From an uncultured Olleya sp. (GTDB taxonomy: Bacteria > Bacteroidota > Bacteroidia > Flavobacteriales > Flavobacteriaceae): a stretch of DNA of 64,000 nt. Shown here one piece after another: positions 7,914 to 17,284 of this stretch (the stretch's first letter is position 1; each line of letters opens with the position of its first letter). Both the position numbers and the translations under genes were made by a program. Below the pieces are notes generated by a model, which was not told the DNA's origin, made no database searches, and saw only the letters and a list, made by a program, of their open reading frames with translations. The stretch lies in NCBI GenBank assembly GCA_947503885.1, contig CANNFD010000008.1, positions 94,979 through 158,978 of the forward strand. Reading direction: 5' to 3'.

Positions 7914-9782
7914 TTAATCTTTACGTCTAGAACGTGTTGGTCTAGAGTGTGATGTTTTAAATTCTGATTTATCTCTATTAGATCTACTAGATCTATTGTC
8001 AGAGCCACTGTCGCTACTTCTGCGTCTGTCACTTCTGTTTCCAGAACTGTCATCGCTTCTTCTAGACGATCGTCTATCACCTCTAGGCTTATCACTACGT
8101 CTGCGGTCTCCACCACCATCACGACGTCTTCCGCCACCACCACTACGGTTTCTGTCACGACCTCCGCCACGACTACCACCTCTGTCTTCTGTAACTTCTA
8201 CATTAACAAAGCGTCCATTGTCTTTGTAATCTGTAAAAAAGGCAAGTACTTTTTCTTGGTGTTCTTTTTCTGTATTAAAGAAAGAGAATGTTTCTTTTAC
8301 ATCTACCTTAAAGACGTCATCACGACCTAAATCTAAAACGTCCTTTAAAAAGTCTTTTAATTTCATCCAATCATAACCATCTTTTTCTCCAACATTAATA
8401 AAGTAACGTGCAGCATTTCCTGAAGATTGTGGTCTTTCACGACCAGAATCAGCACCTGCAGTTACATTTAAGTTTTTAGATTTTTGATAGTAATTAAAGA
8501 AACGTGTAAATTCTACTGAGAAGAATTTTTTAATTAATTCGTCTTTAGACGTATCTTCAAACAACGCATTAATATCTTCTAGATACTTATCAATCTCGTG
8601 ATTGATTTCGGTGTTATGTATCTTATTTGCTAATGACATTAACTGTACTTCGCAAATTTCCATTCCGTTAGGAATTTCTTTTAATTCAAATTTTTGATTG
8701 ATTATACGCTCGATACTTTTTAATCGACGTACTTCACTTTTAGAAACAATTACCATAGATACACCGGTTTTACCAGCACGTCCTGTACGTCCACTACGGT
8801 GAGTATATGTTTCTATCTCGTCACTTAATTGGTAGTTAATTACGTGAGTTATATCATCTACATCAATACCACGTGCAGCAACATCTGTTGCAACAAGCAT
8901 TTGTATTTGACGTGATCTAAACTGCTTCATAACAATATCACGTTGATTTTGAGATAAATCACCATGTAATGCTCCAGCACTATAACCATCTTCAATTAAC
9001 TGTTCTGCAACTTTTTGTGTATCACGTTTGGTACGACAAAAAATTACTGAAAATATATCTGGATTAGCATCTGCTAAACGTTTTAAAGCTTGGTAACGGT
9101 CACGTGCGTTTACTAAATAGTACTCGTGCGATACACTATTTGTGCTTTCATTTTTATGACCAACCGTAATTTCTTTTGGGTCGTTCATAAATTTCTTAGC
9201 AATTGTTGCTACTTCTCTTGGCATTGTTGCAGAGAATAACCAGGTGTTTTTATCATCAGGTGTACCAGATAAAATATCTGTTATATCCTCTTTAAACCCC
9301 ATGTTTAGCATCTCATCCGCTTCATCTAAAACCGAATATTGGATTTTAGTAATATCAACCAAACGACGACTAATCATATCTTTCATACGACCAGGAGTAG
9401 CGACAATAATTTGTGCACCACGTTTTACTTCTCTTGCTTGATCTGTAATACTTGATCCACCATAAATTGCAACAACATTTAAACCTTTACAGTATTTACC
9501 GTAGGCTTTCATTTCGTTTGCAATTTGTAAACAAAGCTCACGAGTTGGAGATAATATTAACCCTTGAGTTGTACGACTGCTAAAGTCTATTTTTTGTAGC
9601 ATTGGAAAACCAAAAGCTGCAGTTTTACCAGTTCCAGTTTGCGCTAAGGCAACTAGATCTGTTTCTTCGTTTAATAAAATTGGGATTGCTTTTTCTTGTA
9701 CTTCAGACGGTGTTTCAAAACCTAAATCTGCAATACCTTTTAATAGGTCTTCGTTAAGACCTAATTCTTGGAATGTGCTCAT
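7914..9782 (-). CDS. DEAD-box RNA helicase with C-terminal RNA-binding domain and Arg/Ser/Gly-rich tail
   Basis: Helicase motifs appear in order: Q motif region (FQELGL), AQTGTGKTAAFG (motif I), PTRELCLQIA, TPGRMKDM, DEADE (motif II), SATMP (III), then VATDVAARGID and HRSGRTGRAG (V/VI). Residues about 470-540 are a DbpA-like RNA-binding domain, and the last 85 residues are an Arg/Gly/Ser/Asp-rich tail. It is likely a CsdA/DeaD-type ATP-dependent RNA helicase used in ribosome assembly and cold adaptation. The start at 9782 (MSTFQELGL) is preferred over an ATG 27 bp upstream. Reverse-frame ORFs over the tail are artefacts of its repetitive Arg codons. Confidence 0.93.
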   Translation of the reverse strand: MSTFQELGLNEDLLKGIADLGFETPSEVQEKAIPILLNEETDLVALAQTGTGKTAAFGFPMLQKIDFSSRTTQGLILSPTRELCLQIANEMKAYGKYCKGLNVVAIYGGSSITDQAREVKRGAQIIVATPGRMKDMISRRLVDITKIQYSVLDEADEMLNMGFKEDITDILSGTPDDKNTWLFSATMPREVATIAKKFMNDPKEITVGHKNESTNSVSHEYYLVNARDRYQALKRLADANPDIFSVIFCRTKRDTQKVAEQLIEDGYSAGALHGDLSQNQRDIVMKQFRSRQIQMLVATDVAARGIDVDDITHVINYQLSDEIETYTHRSGRTGRAGKTGVSMVIVSKSEVRRLKSIERIINQKFELKEIPNGMEICEVQLMSLANKIHNTEINHEIDKYLEDINALFEDTSKDELIKKFFSVEFTRFFNYYQKSKNLNVTAGADSGRERPQSSGNAARYFINVGEKDGYDWMKLKDFLKDVLDLGRDDVFKVDVKETFSFFNTEKEHQEKVLAFFTDYKDNGRFVNVEVTEDRGGSRGGGRDRNRSGGGGRRRDGGGDRRRSDKPRGDRRSSRRSDDSSGNRSDRRRSSDSGSDNRSSRSNRDKSEFKTSHSRPTRSRRKD

Positions 9783-9917
9783 TCTTTTTGTTATGTATTT
9801 CAATGTCAATCTTTTTGGTGTTACAAATAGAAGCGCATTGAATATACTTAACCTAAACTTCTAATAACACATCCTCTCTCTGAGGAATAGAATAACCCTC
9901 GTGGGTTTTTCAAGGTG
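9783..9917 (-). promoter_or_regulatory. Long structured 5' leader of the helicase mRNA
   Basis: About 130 bp separate the predicted transcription start (near 9911) from the ATG. The leader holds two small hairpins, AACCC/GGGTT (9894-9907) and TCCTC/GAGGA (9872-9886). Long leaders are known on cold-shock helicase mRNAs such as E. coli deaD; a similar role here is inferred. Confidence 0.5.
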
Positions 9918-9947
9918 CAAAGGTACACTTTTATTTGCAATATTCAA
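9918..9947 (-). promoter_or_regulatory. Promoter of the DEAD-box helicase gene
   Basis: On the minus strand TTG (9945-9947), 19 bp, then TACCTTTG (9918-9925), an exact Bacteroidota -33/-7 promoter. Confidence 0.8.
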
Positions 9948-10040
9948 TTTTTTAAATATTTTAAACTCGTAACACCTATTGTTTAAAGGGGTTGAGGTGC
10001 GATTTAGGATTGGTTTTTTGTTGGGTTTTTTATGTTTAAA

Positions 10041-10616
10041 TTAAATATTATTTAAATATTTAACTAATAATTGTACCGCTTTACCACGATGTCCAATTTT
10101 ATTTTTTAACTCTAAATCCATTTGGGCAAATGTTTTGTCATATCCTTTAGCTTTAAAAATTGGATCATAACCAAAACCTGCTTTACCATGTTTATTAGTT
10201 GTTATTTCGCCTTCACAAATTCCTGTAAAAGTATCAATCTTGTTATTTAAATGTAAAGCGATTACTGTTTTAAATTGTGCATTACGATTGGTTGTGCTTT
10301 TTAAATTTTCTAATAATAAATCCATATTGTCATTAGCATCACGCTGTGGTCCAGCATATCTAGCGCTAAATACACCTGGCTCACCATTTAATGCTTCTAC
10401 CTCTAAACCGGTATCATCTGCAAAACAATTGTAACCATAATGTAGTTTAACGTATTCTGCTTTTTGTATAGCATTACCTTCGATATCTGGTTGCGTTTCT
10501 GGCACATCTTCAAAACAACCAATGTCTTTTAAGCTTAATAGCTTAATATGATTTGGTATTAGCCTTTGTACTTCTTTAAGTTTATTTAAGTTATTTGTTG
10601 CGAAAACGAGTTGCAT
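10041..10616 (-). CDS. rdgB: Non-canonical purine NTP pyrophosphatase (RdgB/HAM1)
   Basis: The N-terminus MQLVFATNNLNKLKEV, the DDTGLEVEAL motif with the metal-binding acidic pair, PGVFSARYAG, and GFGYDPIF with HRGKA near the end are the ITPase/HAM1 signature. The enzyme hydrolyses ITP, dITP and XTP to monophosphates and keeps deaminated purines out of DNA and RNA. The length of 191 aa is normal. It lies 32 bp after rlmH on the same strand, so the two are probably co-transcribed. Confidence 0.95.
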   Translation of the reverse strand: MQLVFATNNLNKLKEVQRLIPNHIKLLSLKDIGCFEDVPETQPDIEGNAIQKAEYVKLHYGYNCFADDTGLEVEALNGEPGVFSARYAGPQRDANDNMDLLLENLKSTTNRNAQFKTVIALHLNNKIDTFTGICEGEITTNKHGKAGFGYDPIFKAKGYDKTFAQMDLELKNKIGHRGKAVQLLVKYLNNI

Positions 10617-10648
10617 ATAAATAGTTTGTGTAATTAATTAAAATAGGT

Positions 10649-11122
10649 TTACCTATGATGATAAGGTTCATTTCTTAAAATTGTAAACCCACGATATAAT
10701 TGCTCTATAACAAATAAGCGAACCATTTGATGAGAAAATGTCATTTTAGATAATGATATTTTTCCTTGTGCTTTGGCATACACTTCTGGACTAAAACCAT
10801 AAGGTCCGCCAATAACAAAAACTAACTGTTTAATACCAGAATTCATATGTTTTTGTAGGTAGTTAGAAAAACCTACACTATCAAACTGTTTTCCGTTTTC
10901 ATCAAGTAAAATTAAAACATCTGTAGGTTTTAGTTTGTTTAAAATTAGCTCGCCTTCTTTATGTTTTTGTTGGTCTTCGCTTAGATTTTTTACTTTTTTT
11001 AAATCTGGTATTATATCTAAATCAAAACCAATATAGAAACCTAGACGCTTAGTATAGTCATCAATTAGCTGTTGTAATTGCTTATTATCTGTTTTGCCTA
11101 TGGCAAGAAGTTTTATAGTCAT
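10649..11122 (-). CDS. rlmH: 23S rRNA (pseudouridine(1915)-N(3))-methyltransferase RlmH
   Basis: A small SPOUT methyltransferase: MTIKLLAIGKT at the N-terminus, LDENGKQFDS in the middle, VFVIGGPYGF at the SAM-binding knot, and the C-terminal signature LFVIEQLYRGFTILRNEPYHHR region. It methylates pseudouridine 1915 in helix 69 of 23S rRNA. The ATG at 11122 gives 157 aa, close to the usual 155. A TTG two codons earlier lies inside a TAAATTTG -7-like element (11126-11133), which supports the later ATG and suggests a very short or absent 5' UTR. Confidence 0.95.
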   Translation of the reverse strand: MTIKLLAIGKTDNKQLQQLIDDYTKRLGFYIGFDLDIIPDLKKVKNLSEDQQKHKEGELILNKLKPTDVLILLDENGKQFDSVGFSNYLQKHMNSGIKQLVFVIGGPYGFSPEVYAKAQGKISLSKMTFSHQMVRLFVIEQLYRGFTILRNEPYHHR

Positions 11123-11235
11123 ACGCAAATTTACAATTTATGATATAAGATTGATTAATTTTTCATTTGAAAAATCATAATTCAAAATCATAATTCAAAA
11201 ATGTATTTGTTATTTTTACATCAAATAATAAACAC

Positions 11236-12096
11236 ATGATAAGTCAAGCCCAATTTGATAAAGAAATAGATTTAATTATTACAAATGCTATTAGAGAAGA
11301 TGTAGGAGATGGTGATCATAGCTCATTGTCTTGTATTCCAGCGACTGCTCAAGGAAAAGCAAAGTTATTGGTTAAAGACGAAGGAGTTATTGCAGGAGTA
11401 GAATTTGCTAAACAAGTCTTTAAGTACGTTGATGCAGATATGAAGGTGGAAACACTAATAGAAGACGGTAGTAAAGTAAAGTATGGTGACATTGTGTTTT
11501 ACGTTACAGGTGCGTCACAATCTATATTAAAAGCTGAGCGTTTAGTTTTAAATGCAATGCAACGCATGAGCGCAATAGCAACAAAAACTAGACAATTTGT
11601 AGATTTACTTGAAGGTACAGGAACAAAGGTGTTAGATACCCGTAAAACTACTCCAGGAATTAGAGCTCTAGAAAAATGGGCTGTTAAAATTGGAGGAGGA
11701 GAAAACCATAGGTTTGCTTTATACGATATGATTATGCTTAAAGACAATCATATTGATTTTGCAGGCGGAATCACTAAAGCTATACAGAAAACTAAACAGT
11801 ACCTAAAGGATACCAATCGTGATTTAAAAATTATTGTTGAAGCAAGAGATTTAAACGAAATTAAAGAGATTTTAAAAACAGAAGGTGTTTACAGAATATT
11901 AATAGATAATTTTAATTACGAAGACACAAAAACAGCAGTTAAGCTAATTGGAGATCAATGTTTAACAGAAAGTTCTGGAGGAATTAATGAAAAAACGATT
12001 AGAGAATATGCACTATGTGGTGTGGATTTTATATCGTCTGGTGCTTTAACGCATTCAGTTTACAATATGGATTTAAGTTTAAAAGCTGTAGATTAA
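11236..12096 (+). CDS. nadC: Nicotinate-nucleotide pyrophosphorylase (carboxylating)
   Basis: The family pattern is clear: REDVGDGDHSS near residue 20, LLVKDEGVIAG, ERLVLNAMQRMSAIAT, LDTRKTTPG and KIGGGENHR, then LKDNHI and the C-terminal IDFISSGALTHS phosphate loop. NadC converts quinolinate and PRPP to nicotinate mononucleotide, CO2 and pyrophosphate, a step of de novo NAD synthesis. At 286 aa it is full length. It is divergent from rlmH and lies 19 bp before the YihY-type gene. Confidence 0.96.
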   Translation: MISQAQFDKEIDLIITNAIREDVGDGDHSSLSCIPATAQGKAKLLVKDEGVIAGVEFAKQVFKYVDADMKVETLIEDGSKVKYGDIVFYVTGASQSILKAERLVLNAMQRMSAIATKTRQFVDLLEGTGTKVLDTRKTTPGIRALEKWAVKIGGGENHRFALYDMIMLKDNHIDFAGGITKAIQKTKQYLKDTNRDLKIIVEARDLNEIKEILKTEGVYRILIDNFNYEDTKTAVKLIGDQCLTESSGGINEKTIREYALCGVDFISSGALTHSVYNMDLSLKAVD

Positions 12097-12115
12097 CAAT
12101 CTAATTATTTAATTA

Positions 12116-13045
12116 ATGTCTCAGGCAATAGAAGAAAAACTTAGCAAAATACCTATAGTTAACTTAGTGGTTAAATTTTTAGGTAAAATTAAGTTGCCTG
12201 GTCTAGAGGGGTTGTCCTTGTATGATTTAATTGAATTATACATTATCGGAATTGCAAAAGGGGCATTGACAGCACGTGCAAGCGCAATTGCTTATAGTTT
12301 TTTTATGGCGCTGTTTCCGTTTTTGTTATTTGTAATTATAGTAATACCACACATACCTATTGAAGATTTTCAAACGGATTTTTTAGTGTTTTTAGAATCG
12401 ATTTTGCCACCAACAACTTCGGATTTTTTCTCAGACAATATCTTTAATAATATAGGGGGTAAACAAAACGGAGGATTATTATCATCGGTATTTTTACTAT
12501 CTATATTTTTAATGGCAAATGGTATAAATGCCTTGTTTTCAGGGTTTGAAAACTCCTATCATGACCAGTTAACCCGTAATGTGTTTAAGCAATATTTTTA
12601 TGCTTTGGGGATAGCTTTAATTTTATCCTTTTTATTAATTATTACAGTTGCAGTTTTAGGTTATTTTAACATTTATGTTATAGATAATCTGACGGATCGT
12701 GGCTATATTGCCAAGCGTCAAGTTAGTATTTGGAGTACTTTAGCCCAGTACGGATTTTTTGTTGTCATGGTCTATTTAGCGACAGCGGTATTGTATTATT
12801 TTGGCACAGCAGAAGGTAAGTCATCTAAGTTTTTTTCTATAGGTGCATTATTTACCACAATTTTAATTTTATTAACATCATATTTGTTTGGTATTTATAT
12901 CGAAAATTTTGCTCAATATAATGAGCTGTATGGTTCAATAGGGGCGTTATTAATTTTGCTATTTTATTTATGGCTAAACGCAAATATTTTACTATTAGGT
13001 TTCGAGCTAAACATGTCTTTAAAACAACTTAAAAAAAGTTTCTAA
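12116..13045 (+). CDS. YihY/BrkB-family inner-membrane protein
   Basis: The start of the membrane domain, ARASAIAYSFFMALFPFLLFV (about 55-75), is the hallmark of the YihY/BrkB family, which once was annotated as RNase BN. About six hydrophobic segments follow, ending LLILLFYLWLNANILLLGFELN. The molecular function is not settled; transport or envelope roles have been proposed for relatives. It is the second gene of a tight plus-strand run (nadC, this gene, DUF2147, priA). Confidence 0.88.
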   Translation: MSQAIEEKLSKIPIVNLVVKFLGKIKLPGLEGLSLYDLIELYIIGIAKGALTARASAIAYSFFMALFPFLLFVIIVIPHIPIEDFQTDFLVFLESILPPTTSDFFSDNIFNNIGGKQNGGLLSSVFLLSIFLMANGINALFSGFENSYHDQLTRNVFKQYFYALGIALILSFLLIITVAVLGYFNIYVIDNLTDRGYIAKRQVSIWSTLAQYGFFVVMVYLATAVLYYFGTAEGKSSKFFSIGALFTTILILLTSYLFGIYIENFAQYNELYGSIGALLILLFYLWLNANILLLGFELNMSLKQLKKSF

Positions 13046-13047
13046 TT

Positions 13048-13464
13048 ATGAAAAAAAACAGTATTGTATTAATCATTTTATTATTTGGTTTATCATTAAA
13101 TGCCCAAGATATTTTGGGTAAATGGAAAACTATTGATGATGAAACTGGCGAAGCAAAATCTATCGTAAATATATATGAAAAGGATGGAAAGGTTTACGGT
13201 AAAATTATCGAGATTTTTAACGAGTCAAAACGTGATAACCTTTGTGTAAAATGTAAAGGTGATGATTATAACAAACCTGTACTAGGTCTAGAAATTATTA
13301 AAAACATGACCAAAGATGGTAAGTATTATAAAAACGGAACTATTGTAGACCCTCAAAACGGTAAACAATACGATTTAAGACTAGGCTTATCAGATAATAA
13401 ACTACAAGTTAGAGGTTATATAGGCTTTTTCTACTCGACACAATATTGGGTCAGAGTGCAATAA
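13048..13464 (+). CDS. Secreted DUF2147 domain protein
   Basis: A signal peptide (about 1-19, GLSLNAQ) precedes a DUF2147 domain: ILGKWKTIDDETGEAKSIVNIYEK, GKVYGKIIEIF and CVKCKGD, ending GYIGFFYSTQYWVRV. The domain is a small lipocalin-like beta-barrel exported to the periplasm; its ligand is unknown. The ATG lies 2 bp after the previous stop, so it is translated from the same mRNA. The length of 138 aa is normal for the family. Confidence 0.85.
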   Translation: MKKNSIVLIILLFGLSLNAQDILGKWKTIDDETGEAKSIVNIYEKDGKVYGKIIEIFNESKRDNLCVKCKGDDYNKPVLGLEIIKNMTKDGKYYKNGTIVDPQNGKQYDLRLGLSDNKLQVRGYIGFFYSTQYWVRVQ

Positions 13465-13488
13465 AAAGGTCACCAAACACAACACGAT

Positions 13489-15942
13489 TTGCATTATATA
13501 GATGTCATTCTTCCAATTCCATTAGAAAAACGCTTTACCTATAGTATTACGCAGGCAGAAAGCGATTTTTTAAAAGAAGGTATGCGTGTGTCTATCCCTT
13601 TCGGGAAATCAAAAATATACACAGGAATTGTCGCAAACATCCATCAAACAGCTCCGGTTATTTATGAAGCTAAGGAGATTCATCAAATTTTAGATGACCA
13701 ACCTATAGTTACACAATTACAGCTTAAATTATGGCAATGGATTGCTAATTACTATATGTGTACAGAGGGCGAGGTCATGCGCGCAGCTTTACCTAACGCC
13801 TTTTTGCTTGAAAGCGAAACTATTATTAGTAAAAACAATGCTTTAGATTTAAACGAAACAGATTTAAAGGATGACGAGTATTTAATTTACGAAGCCTTAC
13901 AGCATCAATCGTCACTTAAAATTCAGGATATTTCAAATATTTTGGATAAAAAAAACGTGCTCCCGGTAGTTAAGCGATTAGTAGAAAAGGAGGCTATTAT
14001 ACTAAACGAAGAAATCTACGATAAATATAAGCCAAAATATGTTAGGTACGTCAGATTGACAACAGCTTACAATTCTGAAGTAGCTTTAAACACATTGTTG
14101 GAAGAGTTGGGGAACAGAGCTAAAAAGCAACGAGACGTTGTGCTTACACTGTTTTCGATTTCTGCAAAGACCAAAAAACCAGTAAAAGTTTCAGATTTAG
14201 TAGCAGAAAGTCAAGCGTCCTCTGCAACGGTAAAAGCTTTAATAGATAAGGGGATATTAGAAGATTACCACATCCAAACAGACAGGGTAGTTTATGAAGG
14301 AGAAGATAATGAAGACACTAAAAAATTAAACCAATATCAAACCGAAGCGTTACAACAAATTAAAACTAGTTTTGAAACTCAAAACGTTGTATTATTGCAC
14401 GGTATCACATCCTCAGGGAAAACTGAAGTCTATGTCAAGTTAATTGAAGACGCAATAACAAAAGGGCAGCAAGTTTTATATTTATTGCCAGAAATTGCTT
14501 TAACGACGCAGTTAGTAACCCGTTTGCAAAATTATTTTGGCCAGCAAGTTGCGGTATTTCATAGTAAGTACTCCGCACATGAGCGAGTTGAGGTGTATAA
14601 TCAAGTATTAAATAATTCCGCGAAAGCGAAAATAATTTTAGGCGCACGATCGTCCATATTTTTACCATTTAATAATTTAGGATTAATTATTGTGGATGAG
14701 GAGCATGAATCGTCCTTTAAGCAATTTGATCCAGCACCACGTTATCATGCGCGTGATGCATCTGTAGTATTAGCATCGTTTTTTAAAGCCAAAACCCTTT
14801 TAGGTAGTGCAACACCAAGCTTAGAAAGCTACTTTAATGCTAAAGAAAACAAGTACGGTTTAGTAGAAATTAATAGACGATATAATAATGTTCAGCTTCC
14901 GGATATCGAGTTGGTAGATATCAAAGACAAGCAGAAACGAAAAAAAATGAAAGGTCATTTTTCTGATAGATTAATCGAGGAAATGACAGAAGTTATTGCA
15001 GATGGTCACCAAATTATTTTGTTTCAAAATAGAAGAGGGTATGCGCCAATTGTAGAGTGTAACACTTGTGGGCATTCGCCACAATGTTCAAACTGTGATG
15101 TTAGTTTAACGTACCACCAATACCGTAAGCAATTGCGTTGTCATTATTGTGGGTATAACAGTGCGATGTTAGTCAAATGTATGGCTTGTGGTACGCCAGG
15201 ACTAGACTCTAAAGGGTTTGGGACAGAGCAGATAGAAAGCGAGGTTATGCAGCTATTTCCTGACCTTAAAGTTGGTCGTATGGATTTAGATACCACCAGA
15301 GGTAAGTTTGGTTACGAAAAAATAATTACAGCTTTTGAGCAGCAAGAAATAGATGTGTTAGTTGGGACGCAAATGCTAACTAAAGGATTAGACTTTAGAA
15401 ACGTAAAGTTAGTAGGTATCATGAATGCAGATAATATGCTAAACTTTCCGGATTTTAGAGCGCATGAACGTAGTTTTCAATTAATGTTACAAGTATCAGG
15501 TAGGGCAGGACGTACTAAAAAACAAGGTAAAGTGTTGATACAAACGTATAATCCGTATCATAAAATATTGCAGCAAGTGTCAACTAATGATTATGTGGGC
15601 ATGTTTAAAGAGCAGTTGGAGGAGCGTTACAATTATAAATATCCACCGTATTATAGATTAATTAAAGTCACTATTAAACATCGTGATTATAATAAGGTAG
15701 ATTTAGCAGGAGATTGGTTAGCTAAAGCATTAAAACAATTATTTAAACATAATGTTTTAGGCCCAGAGTTTCCGCCAATCTCAAGAATACGTAACCAATA
15801 TCATAAAAACATCTTGATTAAAATACCACAAGGTCAACCATTAGGTAAAACTAAAGAAGCCATTAGAAGGGTAAATACAAGTTTTGCAGCTATAGGAGAT
15901 TTTAAAGGGGTAAGAGTTATTCTTAATGTTGACAATTACTAG
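13489..15942 (+). CDS. priA: Primosomal protein N' (PriA), replication-restart DNA helicase
   Basis: PriA recognises stalled forks and reloads the replicative helicase. The N-terminal 3'-DNA-binding domain starts YIDVILPIPLEKRFTY; helicase motifs are GITSSGKTE (about 305), DEEH (about 403) and GSATPSLES, then GTQMLTKGLDF and QVSGRAGR. Eight Cys in four CxxC pairs (about 524-567) form the two zinc sites. The frame begins with TTG at 13489 and has no better ATG, so a TTG start is likely. A short hairpin repeat at 14616-14631 encodes SAKAK inside the gene. The length of 817 aa is normal. Confidence 0.96.
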   Translation: MHYIDVILPIPLEKRFTYSITQAESDFLKEGMRVSIPFGKSKIYTGIVANIHQTAPVIYEAKEIHQILDDQPIVTQLQLKLWQWIANYYMCTEGEVMRAALPNAFLLESETIISKNNALDLNETDLKDDEYLIYEALQHQSSLKIQDISNILDKKNVLPVVKRLVEKEAIILNEEIYDKYKPKYVRYVRLTTAYNSEVALNTLLEELGNRAKKQRDVVLTLFSISAKTKKPVKVSDLVAESQASSATVKALIDKGILEDYHIQTDRVVYEGEDNEDTKKLNQYQTEALQQIKTSFETQNVVLLHGITSSGKTEVYVKLIEDAITKGQQVLYLLPEIALTTQLVTRLQNYFGQQVAVFHSKYSAHERVEVYNQVLNNSAKAKIILGARSSIFLPFNNLGLIIVDEEHESSFKQFDPAPRYHARDASVVLASFFKAKTLLGSATPSLESYFNAKENKYGLVEINRRYNNVQLPDIELVDIKDKQKRKKMKGHFSDRLIEEMTEVIADGHQIILFQNRRGYAPIVECNTCGHSPQCSNCDVSLTYHQYRKQLRCHYCGYNSAMLVKCMACGTPGLDSKGFGTEQIESEVMQLFPDLKVGRMDLDTTRGKFGYEKIITAFEQQEIDVLVGTQMLTKGLDFRNVKLVGIMNADNMLNFPDFRAHERSFQLMLQVSGRAGRTKKQGKVLIQTYNPYHKILQQVSTNDYVGMFKEQLEERYNYKYPPYYRLIKVTIKHRDYNKVDLAGDWLAKALKQLFKHNVLGPEFPPISRIRNQYHKNILIKIPQGQPLGKTKEAIRRVNTSFAAIGDFKGVRVILNVDNY
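14616..14631 (+). repeat. GAAA-loop hairpin repeat inside priA
   Basis: TTCCGCGAAAGCGAAA, a CGC/GCG stem with a GAAA tetraloop. The same 16 bases occur on the minus strand inside recQ (39353-39368), and a one-mismatch copy lies at 18117-18132. Confidence 0.6.
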
Positions 15943-16037
15943 CGTAAAGTTGTCGTAAAATTTATCTCAAAATTTAACACAAAAAAAATCCCACTTCAAT
16001 AAGCAGGATTAACTCTAGGGGCTATTAGTAATTTGCT

Positions 16038-16733
16038 TTATATATTGTTTAAAGCGTCCACTAATTGTGTTTTTTTGTTTCTACTTAAAGGGATTTCATA
16101 AGCACCAACTTCAACATTTTTACTATTAAATCTGTCTACTTTATCTAAGTTAACAATGTAAGACTTATGGATTCTTAAAAATTTACCATCAGGTAATTCG
16201 CTTTCAAAAGCTTTCATTGTAGATAAAACAACAAGGCTATTGTCTTCTGTTACTAATTTAACATAGTCACCAAGCGCTTCGATCCACTTAATATCTCTAA
16301 TGTAAACTTTACGTTTTTTAAGATTACTTTTTACAAAAATATGTTCACCTTCTTCTTGATTATAATCTAACTTTAATTTATGGTGTTCTACAGCTTTATC
16401 TACAGCTTGGCTAAAACGTTCTCTAGTAATAGGTTTTTGTAAATAATCTGTTGCATCATAATTAAAGGCTTTAAATGCATATTCTGTTTTACCAGTAACA
16501 AATATAATTTGTGGTTTGTTATTTAATACATCTAATAATTCAAACCCATTTAATACAGGCATTTCAATATCTAAAAAGATAAGGTCAACTTTATGAGTGT
16601 TTAATCCATTTTTAGTTTCTAAAGCACTGCTGTATTCAGCAATTAAATTTAGATGATTATTGCTTTCTATTAACTTTACAATAGAAAGTCTTTGTATCGC
16701 TGAATCATCAACTACTACACAATTTAATATCAT
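16038..16733 (-). CDS. LytTR-family response regulator (orphan)
   Basis: An N-terminal receiver domain has the acidic pair Asp9/Asp10, phospho-acceptor Asp55 in LIFLDIEMP, and a conserved Lys in LQKPI. A C-terminal LytTR DNA-binding domain (about 125-231) shows IFVKSNLKKRKVYI, IKWIEALGDYVKL and FLRIHKSYIVNLDKV. Such proteins bind short direct repeats near promoters. No histidine kinase gene is adjacent; the neighbours are priA and the rpsF operon. The cognate kinase must be elsewhere. Targets are unknown. Confidence 0.93.
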   Translation of the reverse strand: MILNCVVVDDSAIQRLSIVKLIESNNHLNLIAEYSSALETKNGLNTHKVDLIFLDIEMPVLNGFELLDVLNNKPQIIFVTGKTEYAFKAFNYDATDYLQKPITRERFSQAVDKAVEHHKLKLDYNQEEGEHIFVKSNLKKRKVYIRDIKWIEALGDYVKLVTEDNSLVVLSTMKAFESELPDGKFLRIHKSYIVNLDKVDRFNSKNVEVGAYEIPLSRNKKTQLVDALNNI

Positions 16734-16764
16734 AGTATTTGTTCTTTATAGGTTAAGTTATCGA

Positions 16765-16796
16765 CAATAGTACAAAAAATTCGGATTAAAACCAAA
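16765..16796 (-). promoter_or_regulatory. Promoter of the LytTR regulator
   Basis: On the minus strand TTTG (16793-16796), 20 bp, TACTATTG (16765-16772), one change from the -7 consensus. Confidence 0.65.
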
Positions 16797-16878
16797 AAAC
16801 ATCGCTAAAATGTAAAAATTAACAATTCGTTAAGTTATAATCGAATGCTTTTTTTATTGTAATTTAGATTAAAAACTA

Positions 16879-16910
16879 TTTGTAGGATTAAATAAAAAGA
16901 ATTATTTTTG
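16879..16910 (+). promoter_or_regulatory. Promoter of the rpsF-rpsR-rplI operon
   Basis: TTTG (16879-16882), 20 bp, TATTTTTG (16903-16910), exact to the Bacteroidota consensus; the leader to the rpsF ATG is about 27 nt. Confidence 0.85.
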
Positions 16911-16943
16911 CACTCATTTTTAACACAAATAAATTAGATTTTT

Positions 16944-17282
16944 ATGAATCATTATGAAACTGTTTTCATCTTAAATCCCGTTTTATCTGAAACACAGATA
17001 AAGGAAACAGTACAGAAATACGAAGAATTTCTTACAAGTAGAGGAGCTAAGATGATATCAAAAGAAGATTGGGGACTTAAAAAGTTAGCCTATCCAATTC
17101 AAAACAAAAAAAGTGGATTTTACCACTTATTTGAGTATCAAGTAGAAGGAGAAGTAATCAATCCTTTAGAAGTAGAGTTTAGACGTGATGAGCGTTTTAT
17201 GCGTTACTTAACTGTAGCTATGGACAAACATGCAGTATCATGGGCGGAACGTAGAAGAGTTAAATTAAAACAAAAAGCGTAA
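16944..17282 (+). CDS. rpsF: 30S ribosomal protein S6
   Basis: [16 protein letters not shown], then [24 protein letters not shown] and [13 protein letters not shown] are diagnostic of bS6, which binds the 30S platform together with bS18. The length of 112 aa is usual. It is the first gene of a ribosomal operon with rpsR 2 bp downstream. Unlike E. coli (priB) or B. subtilis (ssb), nothing lies between rpsF and rpsR, which is the common order in Bacteroidota. Confidence 0.97.
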   Translation: MNHYETVFILNPVLSETQIKETVQKYEEFLTSRGAKMISKEDWGLKKLAYPIQNKKSGFYHLFEYQVEGEVINPLEVEFRRDERFMRYLTVAMDKHAVSWAERRRVKLKQKA

Positions 17283-17284
17283 TT

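Noticed and set aside
7996..8229. Plus-strand ORF with Leu/Ser/Arg/Pro-rich product opposite the helicase tail
   Set aside because: It is the antisense shadow of the repetitive Arg/Gly/Ser codons of the helicase C-terminus; so is the overlapping minus-strand frame at 7901-8179.
16038..16733. LytTR regulator as the factor binding the 13-bp box at the giant T9SS genes
   Set aside because: LytTR sites are usually direct repeats of about 9 bp spaced near one helical turn, which the box does not show, and no evidence links the two.
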